Counted from the stretch's first letter, positions 1 through 8,346 are shown. The stretch is DNA of 64,000 nt from Desulfotomaculaceae bacterium (GCA_028696455.1 JAQVGZ010000002.1:1-64000), one strand, 5' to 3'. Notes: generated by a model from the letters alone, not told the origin. A program made the numbers and translations.

Positions 1-73
1 CCTCCCATTCCTTATATTATAACGTAGTACTCAAAAGTACTCAATATAAAAGTGGAGGATTTGACAAAAAAAT

Positions 74-89
74 AAGCCCTTTCAGGCTT
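74..89 (+). other. Small hairpin in the 5' intergenic region
   Basis: A 5-bp stem (74-78 with 85-89) is followed by a T-rich stretch at 97-105. It could be the terminator of a gene lying before the window. The rest of 1-400 is AT-rich, and I see no gene or confident promoter in it. Confidence 0.25.
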
Positions 90-401
90 CCCGAGGTTTT
101 TCTTCTATTCAACTGTCAAAGACCCGAGAAGGGGAATCAGGCTCCTTGCCGTAGTGACATTGTTATGAGTAGAGTTCCATTTTATATACATACCTATTAC
201 GAAATGTCAGGGATATGATATTTTAATAGCCGGGAATATTGAGAAAAGTTGTCGTTATTAGTGAAATTTATGAAAATACAGTTTATGAATTAATACTATA
301 CATTGTAATATTTATATGATAATGTATGTTAAATGGATATCTTGTCGAGGTTTTTGTAAGTTTTTAGCTGATTTAATTATTTAGAGTGTATATCTTCACA
401 A

Positions 402-457
402 GGGGCAATGAGGCCTACATGTACAGGTAAGCTTTTACTTGAGATGAGGCCTTTTTG
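402..457 (+). promoter_or_regulatory. Possible attenuator in the glnA leader
   Basis: Two copies of the self-complementary hexamer AGGCCT (411-416 and 447-452) can pair around an inner GGTAA/TTACT stem, and TTTTTG follows, which is terminator-like. The 5' arm also belongs to a competing small hairpin, GGGC-AATGAG-GCCT (403-416). Its hexaloop has A at position 1 and G at position 4, the signature described for RNAs bound by ANTAR antiterminators. A matching first ANTAR hairpin was not found, so ANTAR control is an inference. Confidence 0.4.
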
Positions 458-502
458 TAATTTATTCCCTGTGATAATCTTAGGGGGAAGGTGTGAATTA
501 GT

Positions 503-1834
503 GTGGCTAGGTTTACCAACGACGATTTGCGAAAACTTGCCAAGGATTTGGGAGTTAAATTTGTTCGACTCCAATTTACGGACATCTTCGGCATTTTGAA
601 AAACGTGGCAATCACTGTAGAACAACTGGACAAAGCATTGGACGGGGAGTTGATGTTTGACGGGTCTTCTATAGAAGGTTTTGTACGTATAGAGGAATCA
701 GATATGTATCTGCGCCCCGATCCTTCAACATTTGTTACCTTTCCCTGGAAGCCCCAGGAAGGTGCGGTAGCCCGTTTTATATGTGATATATATGACCATG
801 ACCGCAAACCTTTCGAGGGTGATCCACGCTATGTTTTGCGGAGAGCGATTCAAGAAGCTGCAGAAATGGGCTATACCATGAACGTAGGTCCGGAGGCTGA
901 ATTCTTTCTTTTCCATGTCGATAACGAAGGCAAGCCTACCACTATAACGCAAGATAATGCTGGTTACTTTGACCTTACCCCCGTTGATCGAGGAGAAAAC
1001 GCTCGGCGGGATATGGTATTAACTTTGGAACAAATGGGCTTTGAAATAGAGGCCTCTCACCATGAGGTAGCGCCTGGCCAGCATGAAATTGATTTTAAAT
1101 TTTCAGAAGCACTGGATATCGCAGATAAGGTAGTTACCTTCAAGTTTGTAGTGCGGACCATCGCTCAGCAGCATGGTCTGCACGCAACTTTTATGCCTAA
1201 ACCGATTTTTGGAATTAGTGGTTCAGGTATGCACATGAACATGTCTTTAATGAAAGACGGTAGTAATGCATTTTACGATAAAGGTGCCAACGACGGCCTT
1301 AGTAAGGATTGTCTTTATTTCGTGGGGGGATTAATGAAGCATGCAAAAGCAATATCGGCAATTGTCAATCCTACAGTAAACTCATACAAGCGTTTAGTTT
1401 CCGGCTACGAGGCGCCAGTATACATCGCCTGGTCAGCCCGCAACCGTAGCCCGCTAATCAGAATACCAGCCAAACGTGGGATGTCAACACGCATTGAATT
1501 ACGCAACCCAGACCCCGCCTGTAACCCCTATCTGGCAATGGCAGTTTGTCTTAAGGCCGGCCTGGAAGGTATTAAAAACAAAATATCTCCGCCGAATCCC
1601 TGCAACCGTAACATTTATGAGATGACCCCCGCTGAAAGAATAAAGCTGGGTATTGATAGTCTTCCCGGTAGTCTGCAAGAAGCTATTCAAGAATTAGAAA
1701 AAGATGAAGTGATTCAAAATGCACTGGGGGAACATATTCTAAACAGGTTCGTTGAGGCAAAGCGGATAGAATGGGACCGCTACAGGGTTCAGGTGCATCC
1801 CTGGGAGATTGAAGAATACCTGACCAAGTTTTAA
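503..1834 (+). CDS. glnA: Glutamine synthetase, type I
   Basis: Makes glutamine from glutamate, ammonia and ATP; a cytosolic dodecamer and the main entry of ammonium into biosynthesis. The 443 residues match the length of the Bacillus-type GSI-alpha. FDGSSIEGF lies at 52-60, the metal-binding GPEAEFF at 129-135, and the C-terminal NPYLAMA is present. Arg62 in FVRIEE matches the Arg62 needed for feedback inhibition in Bacillus subtilis. The GTG at 503 follows AGGGGGAAG at 482-490; the GTGs at 491 and 501 are in other frames. It is monocistronic, with no glnR or ANTAR gene alongside, and its leader may attenuate transcription. Confidence 0.97.
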   Translation: MARFTNDDLRKLAKDLGVKFVRLQFTDIFGILKNVAITVEQLDKALDGELMFDGSSIEGFVRIEESDMYLRPDPSTFVTFPWKPQEGAVARFICDIYDHDRKPFEGDPRYVLRRAIQEAAEMGYTMNVGPEAEFFLFHVDNEGKPTTITQDNAGYFDLTPVDRGENARRDMVLTLEQMGFEIEASHHEVAPGQHEIDFKFSEALDIADKVVTFKFVVRTIAQQHGLHATFMPKPIFGISGSGMHMNMSLMKDGSNAFYDKGANDGLSKDCLYFVGGLMKHAKAISAIVNPTVNSYKRLVSGYEAPVYIAWSARNRSPLIRIPAKRGMSTRIELRNPDPACNPYLAMAVCLKAGLEGIKNKISPPNPCNRNIYEMTPAERIKLGIDSLPGSLQEAIQELEKDEVIQNALGEHILNRFVEAKRIEWDRYRVQVHPWEIEEYLTKF

Positions 1835-2055
1835 TAATAGACGAGGATTAGCTGAATGAACTTTTAGTACCAGATCCTTGAATAAGATTATAAGCAATTG
1901 CCCTTCAGAAAAAATCGTACAAAGATAGGATTCATGGACAATTCCTGAGCATCTACTTTTGCTGAACCATATATAGCAGCACCAAGTTTCCACCAAATTA
2001 TGTTATAATTAATTAATTTCTCATAATTATTTATATGCAGGCTGGAGGTATTAAT

Positions 2056-2547
2056 ATGAAACACACACTAGCTGTTCTAGTGAGTAATAAGCCTGGTGTC
2101 TTGGCGCGGATATCCGGCTTGCTTAGCAGAAGAGTATTTAATATTGAAAGTATTGCTGCCGGTTATACAGAAGAACCGGGTATTACTCGCATCACCATAG
2201 TCGTCCAAGGGGACGATTATATTCTGGATCAGGTTATAAAGCAGTTAACAAAGCTGGTTGATATTATTAGAATTGCTAAGCTTGACCAAGAGGATTCCGT
2301 TGAACGAGAACTCGCCTTAATTAAGGTTAATGTTGAGGTTGACCGCAGATCAGATATAGTTAATATTGTAACAGTATTCCGGGCTAACATTATTGATGTC
2401 AGTAAAGAAACTATGATAATAGAAATACTTGGTGATGAGAAAAAAATAAATGCATTTTGCGCTGTGCTAAATGATTATGGTATAGTTGAAATGGTACGTA
2501 CAGGAAAAGTATCATTGCAACGTGGAACTGTTGCAGTAAAATATTAG
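2056..2547 (+). CDS. ilvN: Acetolactate synthase small (regulatory) subunit
   Basis: Regulatory subunit of acetohydroxyacid synthase, which starts valine, leucine and isoleucine synthesis and confers valine feedback. The 163 residues carry an N-terminal ACT domain (about 1-75, TLAVLVSNKPGVLARISGL) and the C-terminal small-subunit domain ending in a typical RTGKVSLQRG segment. The ATG at 2056 follows GGAGG at 2044-2048; an upstream in-frame ATG at 2035 lacks a ribosome site. No ilvB catalytic gene adjoins it, although the two are usually together, so the large subunit must be elsewhere. It may instead be a paralogue with another partner. Confidence 0.9.
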   Translation: MKHTLAVLVSNKPGVLARISGLLSRRVFNIESIAAGYTEEPGITRITIVVQGDDYILDQVIKQLTKLVDIIRIAKLDQEDSVERELALIKVNVEVDRRSDIVNIVTVFRANIIDVSKETMIIEILGDEKKINAFCAVLNDYGIVEMVRTGKVSLQRGTVAVKY

Positions 2548-2614
2548 TTGCAGCCTCTGGGCTTTGATATATAATAAGTAAGTCAAGATAATGCTTCATG
2601 GAAGGGGGATGGTT

Positions 2615-2890
2615 GTGTCCCAGGTTAAGAGGATTATGATCTCTCTACCTGATTCGCTTTTGGCCGAAGTGGATAGGATTGCAGCAGCTGAAAAGCTCAG
2701 CCGAAGTGAGTTTATCCGTGAAGGTATGAAAATGTATGTTGAAGATCGCAAGAGGCGAATTCTGATAGAGCAGATGAAAAATGGCTATCTTGAGATGGCA
2801 AAAATAAACCTTGCCCTGGCCATTGAACACTATCGTTTAGAATCAGAGGTTACCCAGAAATTTGACCTGCCCGTTACGGAGGTAAAATAG
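2615..2890 (+). CDS. ndoAI: Antitoxin EndoAI (ribbon-helix-helix, CopG/MazE-like)
   Basis: Antitoxin that neutralises the EndoA ribonuclease encoded next and probably represses the pair. The 91 residues start with an RHH fold (IMISLPDSLLAEVDRIA, then SRSEFIREGMKMYV). A C-terminal toxin-binding tail contains GYLEMAKINLAL, very like Bacillus subtilis EndoAI. GTG at 2615 is preferred because GGAAGGGGG (2600-2608) sits six bases upstream; ATG 2609 would abut that site. The stop is four bases before the toxin start. The alanine racemase gene that often precedes this pair is absent here. Confidence 0.92.
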   Translation: MSQVKRIMISLPDSLLAEVDRIAAAEKLSRSEFIREGMKMYVEDRKRRILIEQMKNGYLEMAKINLALAIEHYRLESEVTQKFDLPVTEVK

Positions 2891-2893
2891 ACC

Positions 2894-3244
2894 ATGTTAA
2901 TCCGCCGGGGTGATATATTTTATGCCGACCTGAGTCCGGTAATCGGTTCTGAGCAGGGAGGAACTAGGCCGGTGCTGATTATTCAAAATGATATTGGAAA
3001 CCAGTACAGCCCGACTACAATTGTTGCAGCAATTACTTCTCAAATCGCCAAAGCTAAGCTCCCAACACACGTTGAGATGCCCGCTAACCCGGGTGGGATG
3101 GGGAAAAATTCAGTAATACTCCTAGAGCAAATTAGAACTATTGATAAGAGTAGATTACTGGAGAAAATAACATCCCTTGATAACGAGATGATGACAAAGG
3201 TAAAGCAGGCCGTGGAAATTAGCCTCGGCTTGTTAGATTTATGA
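2894..3244 (+). CDS. ndoA: mRNA endoribonuclease EndoA (MazF family toxin)
   Basis: Sequence-specific single-strand RNase that cuts mRNA when free of EndoAI. The 116 residues have the full MazF/PemK barrel. [12 protein letters not shown] at the N-terminus, [11 protein letters not shown] near 25-35, [11 protein letters not shown] near 40-50 and [11 protein letters not shown] near 78-88 are the recognisable blocks. The length equals Bacillus subtilis EndoA. It is co-transcribed with the antitoxin, and a strong terminator follows at once, so this is a two-gene unit. The pair is typically chromosomal and conserved in Firmicutes rather than a mobile module. Confidence 0.95.
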   Translation: MLIRRGDIFYADLSPVIGSEQGGTRPVLIIQNDIGNQYSPTTIVAAITSQIAKAKLPTHVEMPANPGGMGKNSVILLEQIRTIDKSRLLEKITSLDNEMMTKVKQAVEISLGLLDL

Positions 3245-3247
3245 GCA

Positions 3248-3274
3248 AAGAACATCCTGTGCGGATGTTCTTTT
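3248..3274 (+). terminator. Terminator after ndoAI-ndoA
   Basis: Perfect 10-bp stem (3248-3257 with 3263-3272), loop TGTGC, T-tract at 3271-3274. It lies four bases after the EndoA stop. Confidence 0.9.
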
Positions 3275-3302
3275 AAGAGGGGACCTGATTGGGGGGGAAT
3301 TA

Positions 3303-4466
3303 ATGCTAGCTATCACTGGTGGTAGAATAATAACTATGGCCGGGCGTATTATTGAAAACGGTACAGTTGTAGTACAGCATGGTAAGATTTGCGAAATAGG
3401 AGCTAATGTACAAATACCTAAAGATGCAGATATTATTGATGTAACGGGGAAGGTTATAATGCCGGGAATGATAGATGCACACAGTCACCTCGGTATTGTT
3501 GAGGAAGTTTACCGTGAGGAGGGAAATGATGGCAATGAATACACGGATCCAGTAACTCCGCATCTTCGTGCAATAGATGGAATCAATCCTGCGGATCTGG
3601 GATTCCGTGACGCTCTTGCCGGAGGAGTCACTACTGTAGTTACAGGGCCAGGCAGCGATAATGTCATTGGCGGTGAGATGGTGGCAATGAAAACAGCCGG
3701 AACGGTTATAGATGACATGATCGTACGCTTTCCAGTTGGTCTGAAAGCTGCTCTTGGCGAAAACCCAAAACGCTGCTACGGGCGGGATAGAAAGATGCCC
3801 GCTACCCGGATGGCCTCAGCAGCGATATTGAGAGAGGCACTGGTACGAGGACAGGAATATATTAAAAAGAATACTCCGAATAGCGGTGTTGGGGAAGTTC
3901 ATATACCAGAAAGAGACTTGAAGATGGAGGCGCTAGCTAGGGTGCTGAAACGTCAGGTTCCACTGCGGATACATGCCCACCGGGCAGACGATATCATGAC
4001 AGCAGTCCGTATCGCCAGGGAGTTTCAGGTAAATCTGGTTATTGAACATGGCACCGAGGGTCATATTGTGGCTAATCAACTGGCGAATCTAGGCATTTCC
4101 GTTGTCATTGGTCCAGTAATTACAAATCGGGCTAAGGTGGAAATGCAGAGGGTTACCTTGGAAACTGCCAGAGTGTTATCTGCAGCAGGCGTGAGGATTG
4201 CTATAATGACTGATCACCCTGTTGTACCTATTCAGTACTTGGCCTTATCAGCGGCGTTAACTGTTAAAGGTGGACTATCTGAGGATGCTGCACTCAGGGC
4301 AGTTACTATAGACGCAGCTAGAATTTTAGGTTTAGAAAACAACTTGGGTAGCCTGGAACAAGGAAAAGACGCGGATTTTATTGTTTTGGACAGGCACCCG
4401 TTAGATATTTTATGTCGGATTGAACAGGTTTTCATCAATGGTGTAAAAGTTTATTCGATTATCTAG
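3303..4466 (+). CDS. Amidohydrolase, imidazolonepropionase-like
   Basis: A metal-dependent hydrolase of the amidohydrolase superfamily (COG1228 type) of unknown substrate. Its 387 residues show the N-terminal beta-sandwich, the metal-binding DAHSH (His60 and His62) on the first barrel strand, later barrel-strand histidines in RIHAHRADD and IEHGTEGH, and the TDHP aspartate near 303. The C-terminus ends in the usual ADFIVLDRHPLD strand. The ATG has a GGGGGGG ribosome site seven bases upstream. Without hut genes nearby, a role in histidine breakdown is unlikely. It stands alone between two transcription units. Confidence 0.85.
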   Translation: MLAITGGRIITMAGRIIENGTVVVQHGKICEIGANVQIPKDADIIDVTGKVIMPGMIDAHSHLGIVEEVYREEGNDGNEYTDPVTPHLRAIDGINPADLGFRDALAGGVTTVVTGPGSDNVIGGEMVAMKTAGTVIDDMIVRFPVGLKAALGENPKRCYGRDRKMPATRMASAAILREALVRGQEYIKKNTPNSGVGEVHIPERDLKMEALARVLKRQVPLRIHAHRADDIMTAVRIAREFQVNLVIEHGTEGHIVANQLANLGISVVIGPVITNRAKVEMQRVTLETARVLSAAGVRIAIMTDHPVVPIQYLALSAALTVKGGLSEDAALRAVTIDAARILGLENNLGSLEQGKDADFIVLDRHPLDILCRIEQVFINGVKVYSII

Positions 4467-4538
4467 TCGAAGTAATTTCTAAACTGTAATAATAGGTCAA
4501 TATTTTGAAAAAATTGAAACAAATGTTTTTTAACAATA

Positions 4539-4567
4539 TTGCATTCTGCAGTCGAAATAGGTATAAT
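4539..4567 (+). promoter_or_regulatory. SigA-type promoter of the Spo0F-like gene, with a 0A-box-like site
   Basis: TTGCAT (4539-4544), a 17-base spacer and TATAAT (4562-4567). AGTCGAA at 4550-4556 inside the spacer matches six of seven bases of the Spo0A box TGTCGAA. A second AGTCGAA lies upstream at 4465-4471. Confidence 0.7.
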
Positions 4568-4615
4568 AAGGATAAGCTTATTTTCTATTAATGTTATTTT
4601 GTGGAAGGTGAAGAA

Positions 4616-5023
4616 ATGAGGAGAGGGCCATTAGACATATTAATCGTTGATGACCAGGCTGGAGTACGCCACTTGCTTGAAATCATTGTAAGAGAGTTAG
4701 GCCATAAAGCACATACCGCTCGCAATGGTCTGGAGGCAGTTAGTTTAACCTGTTCCATTCATCCCGACCTGGTCTTTATGGATATACGAATGCCTTTAAT
4801 GGGTGGGCTAGAGGCTCTAGATAGAATAAAGACCTTTGCCCCTGGGACAAATGTGGTAATAATGACTGCCTTAGGTTCTGAAGAGACGATCGCCCAAGCA
4901 ATGCAAGAAGGAGCATTAGGATGTATTGTAAAGCCGTTTGATATAGATGAAATAAAAGAATTTATGACAAAGTTTTATTTAGAGGAAAAACCTGATTTGG
5001 GAGCAACTGTAGCAAGTTGCTGA
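4616..5023 (+). CDS. spo0F: Single-domain response regulator, Spo0F-like
   Basis: A stand-alone receiver domain of 135 residues with no output domain, as in Spo0F, the phosphotransfer protein between sporulation kinases and Spo0A. The key residues are all present: Asp12/Asp13, phosphoacceptor Asp56 in LVFMDIRMP, Thr84 and Lys106. Spo0F has D54, T82 and K104 in the same spacing. ATG 4616 follows GGAAGGTG; an in-frame GTG at 4601 overlaps that site and is less likely. Its promoter carries a 0A-like box, which fits Spo0F. A CheY-like protein remains possible, since no Spo0B gene is in view. Confidence 0.75.
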   Translation: MRRGPLDILIVDDQAGVRHLLEIIVRELGHKAHTARNGLEAVSLTCSIHPDLVFMDIRMPLMGGLEALDRIKTFAPGTNVVIMTALGSEETIAQAMQEGALGCIVKPFDIDEIKEFMTKFYLEEKPDLGATVASC

Positions 5024-5039
5024 GTGTTATTGATAAAAA

Positions 5040-5068
5040 CCTTCCTAACTCTAAAGGAAGGTTTTTAT
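5040..5068 (+). terminator. Terminator after the Spo0F-like gene
   Basis: Stem CCTTCCT/AGGAAGG (5040-5046 with 5055-5061) followed by a T-tract. Confidence 0.88.
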
Positions 5069-5273
5069 TTATGGGGCACGCTTTTTGTTATAATAATATA
5101 AGTGGTTTTTATAAAATTAGGTGTATCCTTTTGTTTTTATAGCCCATGGAGAGGTTATAATATAAAAAGATCATTAACTTATCTTTATACCTATTGATTA
5201 GTTAACACTGTTTTTATAATAACGTGGTGATCTGTTTAACGTTGTAATGAGAAAACTGTCTGGGGTGATTATA

Positions 5274-5753
5274 TTGACATTGATTAAAACCTCGTCACCT
5301 GAAGAGACTGCTAGGATAGGAAAAATATTGGGTACGTTGCTGCGAGTGGGAGATGTAGTATGTTTAAGTGGAGGCTTAGGCGCTGGTAAGACCCGGTTTA
5401 CCCAGGGACTGGCATGCGGTATCGGCGTGTCGGGGCCGGTGACTAGCCCCACTTTTACCATTATTAATGAATATCAGGGGCGTCTTCCTCTTTACCACAT
5501 GGATGTATATCGTTTGAATGATCCCCTAGAAATGGAAGATCTGGGTTACGAAGATTATTTTTATAGCCACGGTGTAACAGTGGTTGAATGGGCAGAACGC
5601 GTAGCTAAATTACTGCCGGTGGAAAGACTGGATGTTATCATCAACAGAAGCCCGGAGGGAGAAGAATTTAGGACTATTACTTTTACTCCTTGTGGAGAAG
5701 GCCCGGCAGTCCTGGTTAAGGAGCTGATGAAGCTTGTATGTGCTAGGAATTGA
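5274..5753 (+). CDS. tsaE: tRNA threonylcarbamoyladenosine biosynthesis ATPase TsaE
   Basis: P-loop ATPase of the TsaBDE machinery that installs t6A at position 37 of ANN-decoding tRNAs. The 159 residues contain Walker A GGLGAGKT at 33-40, TSPTF about 25 residues later, and the HMDVYRL and EWAERV blocks typical of TsaE. TTG 5274 is favoured because GGGGTG lies eight bases before it and the family begins near TLIKTSSPEET; the in-frame ATG at 5247 would add nine atypical residues. It overlaps tsaB by 20 bases, suggesting translational coupling. Confidence 0.93.
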   Translation: MTLIKTSSPEETARIGKILGTLLRVGDVVCLSGGLGAGKTRFTQGLACGIGVSGPVTSPTFTIINEYQGRLPLYHMDVYRLNDPLEMEDLGYEDYFYSHGVTVVEWAERVAKLLPVERLDVIINRSPEGEEFRTITFTPCGEGPAVLVKELMKLVCARN

Positions 5754-6444
5754 GTCAGCTACTTCAGTAGCTGCAGCGGCAGTGGTCAGTATAGATGGAA
5801 TTCTGGCTGAGCGCATGGTTATGAATAAGAGGACTCATTCAGTAAATTTACTACCATTAATCAAGGCGGTCCTGGAGGATGCAGAAATAAACCACAGTCA
5901 TCTTAGCGGGATTGCAGTTTCTGGCGGGCCGGGATCATTTACAGGCCTGAGGATCGGTATGAGCACCGCCAAGGCCCTAGCGCAGATTTGGGATTTGCCA
6001 GTAGCTGGTATTTCTACTCTAGAAACGTTGGCATATCCACTGGCCGGGCATGGCAGGCTTGTTTGTCCGATTTTAAATGCAAGGAAAAAAGAGGTCTATA
6101 CTGCTGTTTTTTACCGTACCGGACGGGTCTTAAATCAACTAGTAAGCCCTATGGCAACCTCGATAGAGGTATTGATCAATATTTTAAAAGATTATAGCCA
6201 GCCGGTGACTTTTTTGGGGGACGGTGTTCCTGAATACATACTTCGCTTGAAGGAAAGCCTTGCCAATCTGGCATGGTTTGCTCCGAATTCAGCTGGATAT
6301 CCCAGAGGTGCAGTGGTAGCTGAGCTGGGTTTAAAAACTTTCCGGGATGGTCGGGGTATTAGCCCTCTACAACTAAAGCCGGAGTATGTCCGGCCTTCCG
6401 AGGCCGAGGTGGTTTGGTTGAAAAAAAATAGCACCAGGAGATAA
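5734..6444 (+). CDS. tsaB: t6A biosynthesis protein TsaB
   Basis: Inactive paralogue of TsaD that scaffolds the TsaD-TsaB-TsaE complex. The 236 residues begin with YVLGIESATS, have the GGPGSFTGLRIGMSTAK block near 70-86, and keep the ASKHA-type fold without the metal-binding histidines of TsaD. The start is TTG 5734, inside the 3' end of tsaE, with AAGGAG at 5718-5723. The neighbouring order tsaE-tsaB-rimI is standard, but tsaD, normally next, is missing from this cluster. Confidence 0.95.
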   Translation: MYVLGIESATSVAAAAVVSIDGILAERMVMNKRTHSVNLLPLIKAVLEDAEINHSHLSGIAVSGGPGSFTGLRIGMSTAKALAQIWDLPVAGISTLETLAYPLAGHGRLVCPILNARKKEVYTAVFYRTGRVLNQLVSPMATSIEVLINILKDYSQPVTFLGDGVPEYILRLKESLANLAWFAPNSAGYPRGAVVAELGLKTFRDGRGISPLQLKPEYVRPSEAEVVWLKKNSTRR

Positions 6445-6445
6445 T

Positions 6446-6928
6446 ATGTTAAAAGTTAAATTTTGCGAAATGAGTCCTAACCACCTTGACCAGGTTATTG
6501 AGATAGAGAGAGTTTCTTATACTACCCCTTGGTCCCGACAGGTATTCTTTTCTGAAATTCAGAATAAATTTGCACATTATATTGTGGCTTTGAGCGATGA
6601 GCAGGTAGTCGGTTACATTGGAATGTGGATTATCTTTGATGATGCACAAATTACTAACATAGCTGTGCATCCATGTTGCCGATCAAATAATGTAGGCAGG
6701 CAGCTGATGCAGGAAATGATCAAACGTGGTGTAAAAATGGGCATTACCAGGTTGACACTTGAAGTACGTCCCTCAAATCTGGTTGCCAGGCATCTTTACA
6801 CTACCCTGGGGTTTGTAGAAAAGGGTGTGCGTAAAAAATACTATACAGATAATAATGAAGATGCCATAATTATGTGGAAATATGTCCATGCTGATGGTAA
6901 CACGGTAACAGAGTCAGAACATATTTGA
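6446..6928 (+). CDS. rimI: Ribosomal protein S18 alanine N-acetyltransferase RimI
   Basis: GNAT acetyltransferase that acetylates the N-terminal alanine of ribosomal protein S18. The 160 residues carry the GNAT core: ITNIAVHPCCRSNNVGRQLM near 70-90 with the acetyl-CoA loop, EVRPSNLVARHLYTTLGF near 110-128, and the KYY segment shared by RimI proteins. The ATG follows AGGAGA and lies one base after the tsaB stop region, so it belongs to the tsaE operon. The CoA loop RSNNVG departs slightly from the usual R/QxxGxG pattern. Confidence 0.9.
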   Translation: MLKVKFCEMSPNHLDQVIEIERVSYTTPWSRQVFFSEIQNKFAHYIVALSDEQVVGYIGMWIIFDDAQITNIAVHPCCRSNNVGRQLMQEMIKRGVKMGITRLTLEVRPSNLVARHLYTTLGFVEKGVRKKYYTDNNEDAIIMWKYVHADGNTVTESEHI

Positions 6929-6947
6929 AGGAGGATCTAAAACCCTA

Positions 6948-7646
6948 ATGAAAAAGTATCCAATTACTATATTTTTCCCTTGTTATAATGAAGAGGCTAA
7001 TGTAGAAAGGGTTACAAGGGAGGCCATGTCTGTTCTTCCTAGTGTATCGGATGACTTCGAGATAATTATCGTAAACGATGGCAGTCATGACCGTACAGGT
7101 GAGATTGCTAACCGCCTGGCCGGGGAGCACACTGCATTAAGAGTGATTCATCATGAAAAAAATAAGGGCTACGGTGCTGCACTACAGTCCGGCTTTAATA
7201 ACGCAACTAAAGAGTTAGTTTTTTATACCGATGGGGACGGTCAGTTCAGAATTGAAGAAATTAAAAAATTGTTGCCGTTAATTGAAAAGTATGATATTGT
7301 CTCAGGTTATCGGATTAAACGTCAGGATCCTTTTATACGCAAAGTGAACGCCTTTTTATGGGGATGGCTGGTTAACATACTATTTAAGATCAAGGTCTCA
7401 GACGTTGATGCAGCTTTTAAACTTTACCGCAGGAAGATATTCGATGAGATCATTCTTGAGTCACAGGGGGCTCTTATAGACACAGAAATATTAGCAAAAG
7501 CAAAAGCGAAGGGATATACTATTACTGAGGTAGGCGTAAACCATTACTCGCGAGTTGCCGGTGAGCAAACGGGAGCTAAGTTATCGGTTATTTTGAAAGC
7601 TTTCAGGGAGCTTTTTAAACTTAAAAAGAGTTTCACCAAAGCATAA
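6948..7646 (+). CDS. Family 2 glycosyltransferase, dolichol-phosphate mannosyltransferase-like
   Basis: Transfers a sugar from a nucleotide donor, probably to a polyprenyl phosphate at the membrane. The 232 residues have a GT-A fold: FFPCYNEEANVERV near 9-22, IIIVNDGSHDRT near 38-49, the DGDGQF metal-binding motif near 94-99, and the C-terminal GYRIKRQDP and DVDAAFKLY blocks of DPM1-type enzymes. No C-terminal membrane helices are seen, so it would bind the membrane peripherally. It follows rimI by 19 bases with a GGAGG ribosome site, and tsaD would normally stand here. Acceptor unknown. Confidence 0.82.
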   Translation: MKKYPITIFFPCYNEEANVERVTREAMSVLPSVSDDFEIIIVNDGSHDRTGEIANRLAGEHTALRVIHHEKNKGYGAALQSGFNNATKELVFYTDGDGQFRIEEIKKLLPLIEKYDIVSGYRIKRQDPFIRKVNAFLWGWLVNILFKIKVSDVDAAFKLYRRKIFDEIILESQGALIDTEILAKAKAKGYTITEVGVNHYSRVAGEQTGAKLSVILKAFRELFKLKKSFTKA

Positions 7647-7652
7647 CTAATA

Positions 7653-7692
7653 AAAAATAAAACCCACTTAATGTATAGTAGGTTTTATTTTT
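7653..7692. terminator. Bidirectional terminator
   Basis: AAAAATAAAACC (7653-7664) pairs with GGTTTTATTTTT (7681-7692), giving A- and T-tracts on both sides. It separates the convergent glycosyltransferase and cold-shock genes. Confidence 0.75.
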
Positions 7693-7701
7693 ACATTACT
7701 G

Positions 7702-7899
7702 TTAAACTACTTGTACATTTGTAGCCTGGTTACCACGTGGTCCGGAGGTAACATCAAATTGTACACGTTGACCTTCATTTAAAGATTTAAAGCCGGATTT
7801 TTGTATGGCCGAAAAATGGACAAATAAGTCATAACCATCTTCTTGTTCAATAAACCCGTAACCTTTACTGTCATTAAACCACTTAACAGTCCCAAACAT
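7702..7899 (-). CDS. csp: Cold-shock protein, CspA family
   Basis: A 65-residue OB-fold RNA chaperone that binds single-stranded RNA and DNA. RNP1 (KGYGFI, 12-17) and RNP2 (LFVHF, 25-29) are intact, and the length and MFGTVKWFN start are standard. An AGGAGG site precedes the start on the minus strand, with a TATAAT-like -10 within about 60 bases. It is monocistronic, and the shared terminator closes it. Confidence 0.97.
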   Translation of the reverse strand: MFGTVKWFNDSKGYGFIEQEDGYDLFVHFSAIQKSGFKSLNEGQRVQFDVTSGPRGNQATNVQVV

Positions 7900-7990
7900 T
7901 TAATCATCCTCCTGGAAAATATATCTATTATTAGTATTTCCTTATTAAGATTGAATTATAGATCATTTAATGAAAATAAAAATAGAAAAA

Positions 7991-8022
7991 TTTAGGGAGT
8001 GTGCTTCAACACACTCCCTAAA
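7991..8022 (-). terminator. Terminator after the zinc-ribbon gene
   Basis: Perfect 13-bp stem (7991-8003 with 8010-8022) with a six-base loop; read on the minus strand it is followed by a T-rich run. Confidence 0.9.
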
Positions 8023-8025
8023 TCA

Positions 8026-8346
8026 CTATTGAGCGTAACGGCGGTTGTTACGGAAACAATCGCTACAATATACCGGCCTTGAGCCATCTGGCTGAAAAGG
8101 CACTCTAGCAATCTGTCCACAACCATCGCAGGTAACTTCGTATATTTGACGATTTTGCCGGTTTCCTGACACGCGATTCTGATCATAATTACGATTGTTT
8201 TTGCGCAAGGCACGGCATGTAGGACACCTGGAAGGTTCATTGGTGAACCCTTTTTCAGCAAAAAACTCTTGCTCACCAGCGGTAAATTCAAACTCATTAC
8301 CGCACTCTTTACATTGTAATATCTTACTTGTGAACAACAAAAACAT
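8026..8346 (-). CDS. Zinc-ribbon protein with a CxxC-x17-CxxC domain
   Basis: A small protein of unknown function with two zinc ribbons. The first (about 11-48) has LQCKECGNEFEF and RCPTCRALRK, with the GEQEFFAEKGF segment of the common bacterial zinc-ribbon family. The second (about 72-98) pairs CDGCG with YCSDC, 17 residues apart, around VPFQPDG. An Asn/Arg-rich linker joins them. The ribosome site AAGGAG abuts ATG 8346, so initiation could be at TTG 8340 or 8337. Its position beside a cold-shock gene may hint at RNA binding, but that is a guess. Confidence 0.75.
   Translation of the reverse strand: MFLLFTSKILQCKECGNEFEFTAGEQEFFAEKGFTNEPSRCPTCRALRKNNRNYDQNRVSGNRQNRQIYEVTCDGCGQIARVPFQPDGSRPVYCSDCFRNNRRYAQ

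Noticed and set aside
2615-3244. EndoAI/EndoA pair as a mobile toxin-antitoxin module
   Set aside because: The pair matches the conserved chromosomal Firmicute locus, with no mobile element, repeat or composition shift around it.
5194-5220. Promoter TTGATT...TATAAT before tsaE
   Set aside because: The spacing is only 15 bases; several TATAAT-like sites exist in this AT-rich stretch, and none has a convincing -35 partner.
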